From positions 1 to 46,331 of the forward strand of contig CAZDXJ010000012.1 in assembly GCA_964509475.1 (NCBI GenBank): a stretch of 46,331 nucleotides of DNA. The letters run 5' to 3'. The notes below the pieces were generated by a model. The model did no database searches, was not told where the DNA came from, and saw only the letters and a program-made list of their open reading frames with translations. Numbering within the stretch: the stretch's first letter is position 1; each line of letters begins with the position of its first letter. A program made the position numbers and the translations under genes. This document shows positions 7,604 through 17,146 of the stretch, piece by piece. Source of the stretch: CAZDXJ01 sp964509475. Its GTDB lineage: Bacteria; Pseudomonadota; Gammaproteobacteria; Methylococcales; Methylomonadaceae.

Positions 7604-8533
7604 ATGCGTTTAATTCGGGGTTTGCAGCATGTTCAAGGACTGGAACAGGGGTGTGTGCTGACGATGGGTAATTTTGATGGGGTGCATTTAGGTCACAGGG
7701 AAGTTATACAAAAACTGGTTTATCAGGGGCATGCGCTCAATTTGCCGGTGGTGGTCATGATTTTTGAGCCTCAGCCGCTGGAATATTTCCTGGCTGATAA
7801 CGCACCATCGCGCCTGACCCGGTTACGCGAAAAAGCGATTCAGTTCGCTAAATTGCCTGTGGACGCTCTGCTGGTGATGAAATTCGACCGGCATTTTGCC
7901 GATTATGAGGCGGAATTGTTCGTAAAACATATTTTGCTCGAACATCTGCATGTAAAATATTTATTGGTTGGCGATGATTTTCATTTCGGTAAGGCCCGGC
8001 GGGGGAACTTTGCCTTGCTCAAGGAAATGGGGCAGCATTTCGGTTTCAAGGTTGAAGATACTCTATCCTTTCATGTGGATGGCTGCCGGGTGAGCAGTAC
8101 CTTGATCCGGGATGCTTTGGCTAACGGTGATTTACAACAGGCAGCGGCCTTGTTAGGCCGGCCTTATTCGGTATGTGGCCGCGTTGTGCCGGGTGACAAG
8201 CGCGGACGGCGTATTGGCTTTCCCACAGCGAATATACAGTTATTCCGTAAAAACACACCGGTCGAGGGGGTATTTGCAGTGACGATGAGCGGTATCGGTG
8301 ATGAAGCGGTTGCCGGGATTGCCAATGTTGGAACGCGGCCTACTTTTGAAGGGACTTCCCGGGTATTGTTGGAAACGCATTTATTTGACTTTGATCAGGA
8401 TATTTATGGGTCTTATGTCGAAGTGCATTTTCAAAAAAAAATCCGTGATGAAATAAAATTCCAATCTTTGCAGGGCATACAACAACAAATTAAAAAAGAT
8501 ATCGCGGTTGCGCGACAAGTTTTGTTGACCTAA
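7604..8533 (+). CDS. ribF: Bifunctional riboflavin kinase / FAD synthetase RibF
   Basis: A 309-residue enzyme that phosphorylates riboflavin to FMN and adenylylates FMN to FAD in the cytoplasm. The N-terminal nucleotidyltransferase domain shows GNFDGVHLGH at residues 22-31 and the VSSTLIRDAL segment near 165-175. The C-terminal flavokinase domain begins at GDKRGRRIGFPTANI near residue 196, including the PTAN motif. Length equals the E. coli enzyme (313). It is the first gene of the conserved ribF-ileS-lspA run, 30 bases before ileS, and is divergent from the carbonic-anhydrase-like gene. Confidence 0.96.
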   Translation: MRLIRGLQHVQGLEQGCVLTMGNFDGVHLGHREVIQKLVYQGHALNLPVVVMIFEPQPLEYFLADNAPSRLTRLREKAIQFAKLPVDALLVMKFDRHFADYEAELFVKHILLEHLHVKYLLVGDDFHFGKARRGNFALLKEMGQHFGFKVEDTLSFHVDGCRVSSTLIRDALANGDLQQAAALLGRPYSVCGRVVPGDKRGRRIGFPTANIQLFRKNTPVEGVFAVTMSGIGDEAVAGIANVGTRPTFEGTSRVLLETHLFDFDQDIYGSYVEVHFQKKIRDEIKFQSLQGIQQQIKKDIAVARQVLLT

Positions 8534-8563
8534 ATAGCAGTCTTACCTTTAAAAACGACAACG

Positions 8564-11386
8564 ATGGATTACAAAAAAACTCTAAATTTACCCAAAACTG
8601 CATTTCCGATGAAAGCGAATCTGGCGCAGCGCGAGCCTGAACGTTTGAAAAAATGGCAGGAAACAGATATTTATCAACAGATTCGGCGCAAATTTTCAGG
8701 CCGGCCCCGGTTTGTTTTACATGATGGGCCGCCTTATGCCAATGGCGCCATTCATATTGGTCACGCGGTCAACAAAATACTGAAGGATATCATTATCAAA
8801 TCCAAAACCCTGAGTGGTTTTGATGCGCCTTATGTGCCGGGTTGGGATTGTCACGGTTTGCCCATTGAATTGATGGTGGAAAAGAAAATCGGCAAGGCGG
8901 GTGTCAAGGTATCAGTTGCCGAATTTCGTAAGGCATGTCGGCAATATGCAAGCAAGCAAGTCAACATGCAGCGCGATGAATTTATTCGTCTGGGGGTTTT
9001 TGGCGATTGGTTCAATCCCTATTTGACCATGGATTACCAGTTTGAAGCGGATATTGTCAGAGCCTTGGGCCATATCAGTCGCCAGGGGCATTTGAGCAAG
9101 GGGGTCAAGCCGGTACATTGGTGTACCGATTGTGGGTCGGCTCTGGCGGAAGCAGAAGTTGAATACGAAGACAAGCATTCGCCGGCCATCGATGTCCGTT
9201 TCCGGGTAGTCGATGAAACCGCTTTCATGGCAGCTTGTCACCATGCTCCTGAGCATTTCGGTGAGGGGCCTTTGTCTGTGGTTATCTGGACAACGACACC
9301 GTGGACCTTACCGGCCAATCAGGCGGTTGCGTTTAATCCCGAACTGGAATATGCGATTGTTCAATGTGTCAAGGATGGCCGCAAGGAACGCCTGGTTTTG
9401 GCGGAAGCGTTATTGAAGGACACCCTGTTACGTTATGGCATCGATGATTATCATGTCATTGCCTATGGCAAAGGCGCGGCCTTTGAAAATCTGTTATTGC
9501 AGCATCCGTTTTACGACCGTCAGGTTCCGGTCATTCTGGGTGAACATGTTACCCTCGATGCCGGTACCGGTGCGGTGCATACGGCGCCGGGTCACGGTCA
9601 GGAAGACTATGTAGCGGGCCTTAAATACGATTTGCCGGTGGATAATCCGGTGGCTGACAATGGCGTGTTTTTGCCGGGTACGCAATTTTTTGCTGGCGAA
9701 CATGTGTTCAGCGCCAACGATCATGTGCTGGAGATTTTGGAACAGACGGGTAATTTATTGCACATGGAAGCGATTGAGCACAGTTATCCGCATTGCTGGC
9801 GGCATAAAACGCCCATAATTTTTCGGGCGACGCCACAGTGGTTTATATCGATGGATAAAAACCGGCTTCGGGAGCACGCATTGCAGGCCATCAAACAGGT
9901 CGGCTGGATTCCCGATTGGGGGCAGGCGCGTATTGAAGGTATGGTCAGTGGCCGACCGGATTGGTGTATTTCCCGGCAACGCAATTGGGGTGTGCCGATT
10001 ACGCTTTTTGTCCATAAACAAACCGGGGAATTGCATCCGCGCACGCTTGAACTCATCGAGCAGGTTGCCCAACGTATTGAACAGAACGGCATAGAGGCCT
10101 GGTTTGAATTGCAGCCTGATGCGTTGCTTGGCGACGAGGCTGGTGATTATGAGAAAATGCGTGACACCCTGGATGTCTGGTTCGATTCCGGTGTAACCCA
10201 TGCCGGTGTGTTGAAAGCGCGTGAACAACTGGGATTTCCGGCGGATTTATATCTCGAAGGTTCGGATCAGCACCGGGGCTGGTTCCAGTCATCATTATTG
10301 ACTTCTGTAGCCATACATGAGACCGCGCCTTACAAGGCGGTACTGACGCACGGTTTTACCGTCGATGCCGAGGGCAAGAAAATGTCCAAGTCCAGTGGTA
10401 ATGTGGTTGCGCCCCAGACGATCATGAAAACGCTGGGAGCGGATGTCTTGCGCTTATGGGTTGCGGCGACCGATTATCGAGGTGAAATGAGTGTTTCCGA
10501 TGAGATTTTAAAACGTTCCGCCGATGTTTACCGGCGCTTGCGCAATACCGCGCGTTTTTTGCTGGCCAATCTGGATGGCTTCGATCCGGAACGGCATGAG
10601 GTTGCTCCCGAAAATATGCTGGCTCTGGATCGTTGGGTGGTTGATCGGGCTTATCGGCTTCAGCAAGAAGTTGTGGCAGCTTATGATAATTATCAGTTTC
10701 ACCAGGTTTATCAAAAAGTACATCATTTTTGTGCGATGGAACTGGGCGGTTTTTATCTGGATATCATCAAGGATCGGCAGTATACGGTAAAGGAAAATGC
10801 CTTGCCGCGCCGCTCCGCGCAGACTGCGATGTATCATGTTGCCGAAGCCCTGGTACGTTGGCTGGCGCCGGTTATCTGTTACACGGCCGATGAGATTTGG
10901 CAGTATTTGCCGGGGGATCGCAGCGAGTCTGTTTTTTTGCAAACCTGGTATCAAGGTTTGTTTCCGTTGCCGGAAGACGATGTTTTGAACCGGAGTTTCT
11001 GGGATAAAATCATTGCGCTCAGAGAAACGGTCAGCAAGGAACTGGAGAAAGCACGCACGGCCGGTATTATCGGAGCCTCATTAAATGCCGAGGTTGATTT
11101 ATACTGTGATGAAAGCTGGCAGGTATTATTGCAATCCTTGGGTGATGAACTGCGTTTTGTGTTGATCGTGTCGGATGCCTGCGTTTTCGATATGTCGTGT
11201 TGTGATGATGGGCGGCCTGAAAATATTGAAGGCTTGAAGATCAACGTACGCGCATCGGAACATAACAAATGCGTTCGCTGTTGGCATCAGCGTGAGGATG
11301 TCGGCCAACATGAAGCGCATCCTGAATTATGTGGACGCTGTATGGAAAATGTCGATGGCAACGGCGAAAATCGGCGTTATGTTTGA
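8564..11386 (+). CDS. ileS: Isoleucyl-tRNA synthetase
   Basis: A 940-residue class I aminoacyl-tRNA synthetase that charges tRNA-Ile (E. coli IleS 938). The ATP-binding signatures are HIGH at residues 64-67 and KMSKS at 606-610. The CP1 editing domain lies between them (TTTPWTLPANQAV near 245). The anticodon-binding domain follows, and the C-terminal zinc finger has two Cys pairs, CVRC and CGRC, near residues 903-930. Start ATG 8564 gives MDYKKTLNLPKTAFPMKANL, the usual gammaproteobacterial N-terminus. It overlaps lspA by 8 bases. Confidence 0.98.
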   Translation: MDYKKTLNLPKTAFPMKANLAQREPERLKKWQETDIYQQIRRKFSGRPRFVLHDGPPYANGAIHIGHAVNKILKDIIIKSKTLSGFDAPYVPGWDCHGLPIELMVEKKIGKAGVKVSVAEFRKACRQYASKQVNMQRDEFIRLGVFGDWFNPYLTMDYQFEADIVRALGHISRQGHLSKGVKPVHWCTDCGSALAEAEVEYEDKHSPAIDVRFRVVDETAFMAACHHAPEHFGEGPLSVVIWTTTPWTLPANQAVAFNPELEYAIVQCVKDGRKERLVLAEALLKDTLLRYGIDDYHVIAYGKGAAFENLLLQHPFYDRQVPVILGEHVTLDAGTGAVHTAPGHGQEDYVAGLKYDLPVDNPVADNGVFLPGTQFFAGEHVFSANDHVLEILEQTGNLLHMEAIEHSYPHCWRHKTPIIFRATPQWFISMDKNRLREHALQAIKQVGWIPDWGQARIEGMVSGRPDWCISRQRNWGVPITLFVHKQTGELHPRTLELIEQVAQRIEQNGIEAWFELQPDALLGDEAGDYEKMRDTLDVWFDSGVTHAGVLKAREQLGFPADLYLEGSDQHRGWFQSSLLTSVAIHETAPYKAVLTHGFTVDAEGKKMSKSSGNVVAPQTIMKTLGADVLRLWVAATDYRGEMSVSDEILKRSADVYRRLRNTARFLLANLDGFDPERHEVAPENMLALDRWVVDRAYRLQQEVVAAYDNYQFHQVYQKVHHFCAMELGGFYLDIIKDRQYTVKENALPRRSAQTAMYHVAEALVRWLAPVICYTADEIWQYLPGDRSESVFLQTWYQGLFPLPEDDVLNRSFWDKIIALRETVSKELEKARTAGIIGASLNAEVDLYCDESWQVLLQSLGDELRFVLIVSDACVFDMSCCDDGRPENIEGLKINVRASEHNKCVRCWHQREDVGQHEAHPELCGRCMENVDGNGENRRYV

Positions 11387-11891
11387 TTTGCGTTTTGCCA
11401 TGATGAAATGGCTGGCTTTATCGGCGCTGGTGGTGATGCTGGATCAAATCAGCAAGCAGATGGTTGCCGGCATGATGCGGCTTTATGAATCCATAGCCAT
11501 TCTGCCTTGTTTTAATTTGACCTATGTGCATAACAGAGGCGCTGCGTTCAGTTTTTTAAGTGATGCCGGCGGTTGGCAGCGTTGGTTTTTTGCGCTTTTG
11601 GCCATTGTGATCAGTTCGGTATTGGCGGTCTGGTTAATGCGCCTGAAAAAACAGGAACGCTTGTTGGCGATTGCCCTGTCGTTGATATTGGGTGGCGCTA
11701 TCGGCAATCTGATTGATCGGCTGTTGTATGGTTATGTCATCGATTTTCTGGATGTACACTACCAAAACTGGCATTGGCCGGCTTTTAATATTGCCGATTC
11801 AGCGATCACAATAGGTGTTGGGCTGATGTTGTTGGAGTCTTTTGGGCTTGGATCGGCATCTGAACAGCAAGATACAAAAACCGCCGGTTAG
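11379..11891 (+). CDS. lspA: Lipoprotein signal peptidase (signal peptidase II)
   Basis: A 170-residue inner-membrane aspartyl protease that cleaves the signal peptide of diacylated prolipoproteins. Four transmembrane helices are visible. The catalytic aspartates are Asp122 in VIDFLD and Asp140 in FNIADSAI, with the conserved NRGAAFSFL loop (52-60) and GNLIDRL (109-114). ATG 11379 overlaps the ileS end by 8 bases; ATGs at 11400 and 11403 are alternatives, while starts further inside ileS are too far upstream. In many gammaproteobacteria fkpB and ispH follow; here a glycosyltransferase follows after 178 bases. Confidence 0.95.
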   Translation: MFDLRFAMMKWLALSALVVMLDQISKQMVAGMMRLYESIAILPCFNLTYVHNRGAAFSFLSDAGGWQRWFFALLAIVISSVLAVWLMRLKKQERLLAIALSLILGGAIGNLIDRLLYGYVIDFLDVHYQNWHWPAFNIADSAITIGVGLMLLESFGLGSASEQQDTKTAG

Positions 11892-12069
11892 CTTGTTTTG
11901 CTAAAAAGTTTCTAGTTGATTTCTCCTTAGAGAAGCGGCTTGAAAACGCCCATTGCAGGTTAAAAATCCTGAAGTATTCGGTTCTTTTATAAATTATTGA
12001 GAATCTTTGTCCATTCAATCAGGAGCTTTTACCTGTACCGGCTAAAATACTACCGAGTGAGTCATTATA

Positions 12070-12825
12070 TTGAAAATTTCCATCATTTGTTCGGTTTTTA
12101 ACAACAAGGAAACCATTGCCGAAGCCATTGAATCGGTTTTAGGGCAAACTTATGCCAATATTGAATTGATTGTCATCGATGGCTCCTCAACGGACGGTAC
12201 CCTGGATGTAATTCGAACGTATCAGGAGCGTATTGCAATATTGGTTTCGGAACCGGATAACGGTATCTATGATGGCTTGAACAAAGGCATAAGCTGTGCA
12301 ACAGGCGATGTTATCGGTTTTCTGCATTCCGATGATCTGTATCAGGATGATCGGGTTATCGAGCGGGTTGCGCAGGCATTTGGTGAGTTTGATGTGGATT
12401 CGGTGTACGGGGACTTGCTTTATGTAAGCAAGGAGGCGCCGGAAAAGGTAATCCGTTATTGGAAAAGCGGTGCATTTAAACCGGCAAAACTTCGCAGGGG
12501 CTGGATGCCACCGCATCCAACCTTGTTTATCCGGCGTTCGGTTTATCGGCAATACGGTTTGTTCGACACCCGTTTTTCGATTGCCGCCGATTACGATTTG
12601 ATTTTGCGTTTTTTAGGAAAACAGGGTATTTCCACACATTATATTCCCACTGTATTCATAAAAATGCGTATGGGTGGAAAAAGCAACAGCAACCTGAGCA
12701 ATGTATTGCGTAAGAGTTATGAAGATTTACGGGTGTTGCGCAATAATGAAATAGGCGGGATATCCACGTTGTTTCTTAAGAATATTTGTAAAATCCCGCA
12801 ATTTTTTTCAAAAACAATTGATTAA
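12070..12825 (+). CDS. Family 2 glycosyltransferase (WcaA-like)
   Basis: A 251-residue GT-A fold glycosyltransferase, probably adding a sugar from a nucleotide donor to a surface polysaccharide at the cytoplasmic face. The N-terminal nucleotide-binding strand is KISIICSVFNNKETI, followed by VIDGSSTDGT (residues 36-45), EPDNGIYDGLNKG and the metal-binding HSDDLY (DxD-like). The acceptor-side region shows PHPTLFIRRSVY and AADYDLILRF. The frame opens with TTG at 12070 (no ATG fits the family start; a GAGTGAG-like site precedes it). It runs towards the polysaccharide genes on the other strand, so it likely belongs to the same pathway. The sugar specificity cannot be read. Confidence 0.87.
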   Translation: MKISIICSVFNNKETIAEAIESVLGQTYANIELIVIDGSSTDGTLDVIRTYQERIAILVSEPDNGIYDGLNKGISCATGDVIGFLHSDDLYQDDRVIERVAQAFGEFDVDSVYGDLLYVSKEAPEKVIRYWKSGAFKPAKLRRGWMPPHPTLFIRRSVYRQYGLFDTRFSIAADYDLILRFLGKQGISTHYIPTVFIKMRMGGKSNSNLSNVLRKSYEDLRVLRNNEIGGISTLFLKNICKIPQFFSKTID

Positions 12826-12917
12826 CTGATGTTACGCGGTTTTAGATTTTTGGCGCTATATATTGTGGAAATATACTCTACAGAAGCACAAAATACAGTA
12901 GGTCTGCGTAACATCAG
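12826..12917. repeat. 92-base element with 12-base inverted ends
   Basis: CTGATGTTACGC at 12826-12837 is repeated inverted as GCGTAACATCAG at 12906-12917, enclosing 68 AT-rich bases. It fills the space between the convergent stops of the glycosyltransferase and the UDP-glucuronate decarboxylase. It could be a small transposon remnant or a two-way terminator; the arms are seen directly but there is no clear U-run or target duplication. Confidence 0.5.
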
Positions 12918-12920
12918 TGA

Positions 12921-13880
12921 TTAACCGGAACGGCTTAATAAGCCTTCAAAATATTGGATGGTTTTTTGCAAGCCTTCCCGGAGCTGAATTTCAGGTTCCC
13001 AGCCCAGTTTTTCCCGGGCCAGGCTGATATCCGGGCAACGTTGGCTTGGATCATCGCTGGGCAATGGTTTGTAGATCAATTTGGAGCGTGAACCGGTTAA
13101 TTGCAGCGTTTGCTCGGCCAGTTCCCTGATGGTAAATTCACCAGGATTACCGATATTGACCGGACCGGTAAAATCATCGTCTGTGTCCATAATGCGTATA
13201 AATGCTTCAATCAAGTCATCGACATAACAAAATGATCGGGTTTGCGAGCCGTCGCCATAGATGGTAATGGGTTCGTTGCGCAAAGCCTGAACCACGAAAT
13301 TGGAAACCACCCGGCCATCGTTGGGATGCATTCTGGGGCCGTAGGTGTTAAAAATACGCGCAACCTTGATATTCAGACCGTGCTGCCTGCGGTAATCAAA
13401 AAACAGGGTTTCGGCGCAGCGTTTGCCTTCATCGTAACAGGAACGAAAACCGATCGGGTTGACATGACCCCAGTAATTTTCCTGCTGCGGATGCATTTTG
13501 GGATCGCCATAGACTTCACTGGTCGAGGCTTGAAATATTTTGGCTTTTACCCGTTTGGCCAGCCCCAGCATGTTAATGGCGCCATGTACGCTGGTTTTGG
13601 TTGTTTGCACCGGATCGAACTGATAATGGACAGGTGAAGCCGGACACGCCAAATTATAGATTTCATCGACCTCAACGAACAGAGGAAACGTTACATCGTG
13701 ACGTAGAATTTCAAAATTCGGATTATCGATCAGAGGCATGACATTGTTTTTTGTGCCGGTAAAAAAATTGTCTGCGCACAAAACATCATGGCCGTTGTCG
13801 AGTAAGCGCTGGCAAAGGTGCGAACCTAAAAAACCGGCACCTCCGGTAACCAGGATTTGTTTTTTCACTAATTCCTTCAT
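12921..13880 (-). CDS. UDP-glucuronate decarboxylase (UDP-xylose synthase)
   Basis: A 319-residue extended short-chain dehydrogenase/reductase. It has the NAD-binding TGGAGFLGSH motif (residues 12-21), the STSEVYGDP segment (119-127) and the catalytic Tyr149-x3-Lys153 in YDEGK. The motifs SFCYVDDLIEAF and VNIGNP follow. The strong overall match is to UXS-type enzymes, which oxidise and decarboxylate UDP-glucuronate to UDP-xylose; a dTDP-glucose dehydratase is less likely because DILRHDVTFP and NLACPASPVHYQ are UXS-like. ATG 13880 overlaps the end of the GDP-fucose synthase gene by 4 bases, so it is the last gene of the minus-strand polysaccharide operon. Confidence 0.88.
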   Translation of the reverse strand: MKELVKKQILVTGGAGFLGSHLCQRLLDNGHDVLCADNFFTGTKNNVMPLIDNPNFEILRHDVTFPLFVEVDEIYNLACPASPVHYQFDPVQTTKTSVHGAINMLGLAKRVKAKIFQASTSEVYGDPKMHPQQENYWGHVNPIGFRSCYDEGKRCAETLFFDYRRQHGLNIKVARIFNTYGPRMHPNDGRVVSNFVVQALRNEPITIYGDGSQTRSFCYVDDLIEAFIRIMDTDDDFTGPVNIGNPGEFTIRELAEQTLQLTGSRSKLIYKPLPSDDPSQRCPDISLAREKLGWEPEIQLREGLQKTIQYFEGLLSRSG

Positions 13881-14887
13881 AGGTAATTATTTTCCTCAAT
13901 ATGTTGAATGTACCAGGCATAGGTTTTTTCGAGTCCCTCTTGCAAGGAAACCCGGGGCGACCAGCCCAGGTGCTTGATTTTTTCAATATCCAGTAATTTT
14001 CGGGGGGTACCGTCGGGCTGATCTGTGTTCCAGGTGATGCTTCCCGGGTAACGGGTAATATTTTGAATCAGTTCGGCGAGAGCCTTGATACTGATGTCCT
14101 TGCCACTACCAATATTGATATGGGAGAGCTGAGCCTGGGTATGTTTTTGATATAGGGCCGAATCGATCTGCATGATTTGGACGCAGGCCTCGGCCATATC
14201 GTCAACATATAAAAACTCTCTTTTTGGGGTACCGCTTCCCCATAATTCAACAGTAGGGTTGTGTTGGCTTTTGGCTTCATGAAACTTGCGAATCAATGCG
14301 GGAATCACATGGCTGTTTTGCAGATCAAAATTATCGTGCGGACCATAAAGGTTAGTGGGCATGACGGAGCGAAAATCGGTTCCGTACTGGCGGTTGTAGG
14401 ATTCGCAGAGTTTTATGCCGGCGATTTTGGCAATGGCATAGGCTTCATTGGTTGGCTCCAGGGGACCGGTCAATAATACATTTTCGGACATGGGCTGGGC
14501 GGCCAGTTTGGGGTAGATACAGGAACTGCCCAAAAATAATAATCGTTGAACCTTTGTTCGCCAGGCCTGATGAATAATATTGGTTTCGATAACCAGATTT
14601 TGATGGATGAAATCGGCTGGATAGGTATTATTGGCATGAATACCGCCCACCCTGGCTGCTGCCAAAAAGACGTATCGAGGCTGTTCGCGCTCAAAAAAAC
14701 CGGTTACCGCCTGATTATCAGTCAGGTCAATCTTTTGATATTGACAACCGTTTTCTGTCTCAGGTGGCCGATTCCTGTGGTAACTAGCAATAATATTACC
14801 GAAACCTTTTGCAAGCAGGTTGCGAACAATCGCGCGGCCTACCAGCCCGGCCGCACCTGCAACAAATATTTTGCCGTTTTTGTTCAT
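13877..14887 (-). CDS. fcl: GDP-L-fucose synthase
   Basis: A 336-residue SDR enzyme that epimerises and reduces GDP-4-keto-6-deoxy-mannose to GDP-L-fucose with NADPH. Visible are the nucleotide site FVAGAAGLVGRAIV, the LFLGSSCIYPKLAAQP block, the catalytic EAYAIAK (Tyr-x3-Lys) and MPTNLYGPHDNFD, all diagnostic for GDP-fucose synthases. ATG 14887 is preferred; a TTG four codons upstream (14899) is possible. It starts 5 bases after the gmd stop and overlaps the next gene by 4 bases. Gmd makes its substrate, so the pair forms a complete GDP-mannose to GDP-fucose route. Confidence 0.95.
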   Translation of the reverse strand: MNKNGKIFVAGAAGLVGRAIVRNLLAKGFGNIIASYHRNRPPETENGCQYQKIDLTDNQAVTGFFEREQPRYVFLAAARVGGIHANNTYPADFIHQNLVIETNIIHQAWRTKVQRLLFLGSSCIYPKLAAQPMSENVLLTGPLEPTNEAYAIAKIAGIKLCESYNRQYGTDFRSVMPTNLYGPHDNFDLQNSHVIPALIRKFHEAKSQHNPTVELWGSGTPKREFLYVDDMAEACVQIMQIDSALYQKHTQAQLSHINIGSGKDISIKALAELIQNITRYPGSITWNTDQPDGTPRKLLDIEKIKHLGWSPRVSLQEGLEKTYAWYIQHIEENNYL

Positions 14888-14891
14888 ATTT

Positions 14892-16067
14892 TTATTCAAA
14901 ATAACTCAGGGTCTGATAACCGCCTTCTTTGAGATAACAGTCTTTTTGCATCAATTTGATATCCGATGCCATCATTTCATCAACCAGCATTTTTAGATCG
15001 TATTCCGGTTTCCAGCCCAGTTTGTTATTGGCTTTGCTTGGATCGCCGATCAGCAAATCGACTTCGGTTGGCCGGAAGTAGCGGGGATCAACGGCGATGA
15101 CCTCGCGTCCGGGTTGCAGTTGGTATTGTGGGTTGTTACAGGATTTGACCCGGCCTGTTTCGGCGACGCCTGTACCCTCAAATTCGATGTCGATGCCGCA
15201 CCAGGCAAAGGCCATTTTGACAAAATCGCGTACGGTTGTGGTTTTTCCGGTTGCAATGACCCAGTCCTCCGCTTGTTCGGCTTGCAGGATCATCCACATC
15301 ATGCGCACATAATCCCTGGCATGTCCCCAGTCCCGTTTGGCATCCAGATTACCCAGATAGAGTTTGTCTTGCAGTCCCAGGGCAATTCTGGATGCCGCGC
15401 GGGTAATTTTACGGGTGACAAAGGTTTCACCGCGAACCGGCGATTCATGATTGAACAGAATACCGTTACAGGCGAATAAATCATAAGCTTCCCGGTAATT
15501 AACGGTAATCCAGTAGGCGTACATTTTTGCAACCGCATAAGGGCTGCGGGGATAAAAAGGCGTGGTTTCGGTTTGTGGAATTTCCTGAACCTTGCCAAAC
15601 AATTCCGAGGTACTGGCCTGATAGATACGGGTTTTTTTTTGCAGGCCCAATAAACGCACGGCCTCCAGAATTCTCAAGGTACCGGTGCCATCGGCGTTGG
15701 CAACGTATTCCGGCGTTTCAAAAGAAACATGCACATGGCTCATGGCTGCCAGATTATAGATTTCATCCGGCTGTATGTCCTGAATCAGGCGGGTGATGTT
15801 CATGCTGTCGGTCATATCGCCATAATGCAGAATAAAGCGGTTGTTTTCCGTATGAGGATCCTGGTATAGATGATCGATACGGTCGGTATTGAACAAGGAA
15901 CTGCGGCGTTTCATGCCATGAACAATATAACCTTTTTTAAGCAAAAATTCGGCAAGGTAGGCGCCATCCTGGCCGGTGACACCTGTGATCAGAGCGGTTT
16001 TCTTGTTATACATTTTGTGCGGATCCGAGCTTCCAATGGCTTGTTCTGAGTTGACGGGTTGATTCAT
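14892..16067 (-). CDS. gmd: GDP-mannose 4,6-dehydratase
   Basis: A 391-residue SDR dehydratase converting GDP-D-mannose to GDP-4-keto-6-deoxy-D-mannose. Motifs: TGVTGQDGAYLAEFLL (NADP site), MKRRSS, NLAAMSHVHVSFE, STSELFG, the catalytic YAVAKMYAYW and FNHESPVRGETFVTRKI. The ATG at 16067 overlaps the stop of the upstream transferase as ATGA, supporting this start; it adds 18 residues to the E. coli-like N-terminus (an internal Met at residue 19 would give 373 residues). Directly followed by fcl. Confidence 0.96.
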   Translation of the reverse strand: MNQPVNSEQAIGSSDPHKMYNKKTALITGVTGQDGAYLAEFLLKKGYIVHGMKRRSSLFNTDRIDHLYQDPHTENNRFILHYGDMTDSMNITRLIQDIQPDEIYNLAAMSHVHVSFETPEYVANADGTGTLRILEAVRLLGLQKKTRIYQASTSELFGKVQEIPQTETTPFYPRSPYAVAKMYAYWITVNYREAYDLFACNGILFNHESPVRGETFVTRKITRAASRIALGLQDKLYLGNLDAKRDWGHARDYVRMMWMILQAEQAEDWVIATGKTTTVRDFVKMAFAWCGIDIEFEGTGVAETGRVKSCNNPQYQLQPGREVIAVDPRYFRPTEVDLLIGDPSKANNKLGWKPEYDLKMLVDEMMASDIKLMQKDCYLKEGGYQTLSYFE

Positions 16068-17146
16068 ATTTTAGCTGTTTTTTTAGGATGATTTATTTGT
16101 TTGATTCTTTTCATGATTTGCCACGCATGACTCATGGCCCACAGATAGATAAAAAACAGGGCCAAAAAACCATAAAACATGACGGCAGTTTTAATATGAA
16201 AATATTCGCCTGACAAGCCAAAAACAGTCAACAATATTGACACAGTCAGAATTATAACAAGCGTTTGGTTATGGCTAAAACCCGCAACAGGCAGAATGTG
16301 GTGAAAATGTTCCCGATCCGGCGCAAAAGGCGAGCGTTTCTGCCGGATACGGCGGATCATGATAGCAACAGTATCCATCAACGGCAAGGCAAGAATCCAC
16401 AAAACCGTAACCGGTTCGATGCTCCGGTTTGCCCCTTGTGAAAGAGCAATAAGAAACCAGCAAACGCTGAATCCAATCAGGGTGCTGCCGGTATCGCCCA
16501 AAAAAACCGATGCGCGGCGTCCGCAAATACGAAGATTAAAATAAAGAAAGCCTGTCAAGGAAGTAACAAACAACAAGCTGAGCAACATAATATTGGAATG
16601 CGCCGCCGCATCACATAAAAAGATGATGACAAGAAATACACACAGAGCCAGGGAACCGGCCAGCCCATCCATGCCGTCTATCATGTTAAAGGCATTGATG
16701 CCGCCGACGACCGCGAAAACCGTAAACAAACCGGAATATTGCTGAAGCCGTATTTCGCCATAACCCAGCAAATTACCCAGATTTTGGATTTGCACATGGC
16801 CAGCATTGATCATGATGAGAGCGGCGGCGATTTGGGTGCCGAATCTTGGCAATGTACCTATATTCTTATAGTCGTCAATCAAGCCGACCGTCACCAAAAA
16901 AATGGAGGCCGCAAGATAGGCCAGGTGGTGCGGGTTCAGCAAACCTCCCAGGAACAGCGTAAAAACAATACTCAAAAATATTGTAACGCCGCCGATCAAT
17001 GGGATATGGCCGCTGTGTTGTTTTCGTGTGTCCGGCACATCAATCAAACCCGTTTTAACGGCTAGCGGTTTTAATTTAATAATGAGAGCGATTGTCACAA
17101 AAAAGGAAATCAACCCGAATAAAAGCCAATTTATTGGATAAGGCAT
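16064..17146 (-). CDS. WecA-like undecaprenyl-phosphate sugar-1-P transferase
   Basis: A 360-residue polytopic membrane protein (about 11 hydrophobic segments) of the MraY/WecA/TagO family, which loads a HexNAc-1-phosphate onto undecaprenyl phosphate to begin a surface polysaccharide. Motifs seen: GLIDVPDTRKQHSGHIPLIGG in the first cytoplasmic part, NAFNMIDGMDGLAGSL (Asp-rich catalytic loop), VFLGDTGSTLIGF and the basic HFHHIL loop. First gene of the minus-strand operon with gmd, fcl and the UDP-xylose synthase. Whether it uses UDP-GlcNAc or another donor cannot be read, so no symbol is given. Confidence 0.9.
   Translation of the reverse strand: MPYPINWLLFGLISFFVTIALIIKLKPLAVKTGLIDVPDTRKQHSGHIPLIGGVTIFLSIVFTLFLGGLLNPHHLAYLAASIFLVTVGLIDDYKNIGTLPRFGTQIAAALIMINAGHVQIQNLGNLLGYGEIRLQQYSGLFTVFAVVGGINAFNMIDGMDGLAGSLALCVFLVIIFLCDAAAHSNIMLLSLLFVTSLTGFLYFNLRICGRRASVFLGDTGSTLIGFSVCWFLIALSQGANRSIEPVTVLWILALPLMDTVAIMIRRIRQKRSPFAPDREHFHHILPVAGFSHNQTLVIILTVSILLTVFGLSGEYFHIKTAVMFYGFLALFFIYLWAMSHAWQIMKRIKQINHPKKTAKI

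Noticed and set aside
16013..16067. Shorter gmd start at an internal ATG (373-residue form)
   Set aside because: The upstream ATG forms a 4-base ATGA overlap with the preceding gene, a strong sign of coupled translation; the short form cannot be excluded.
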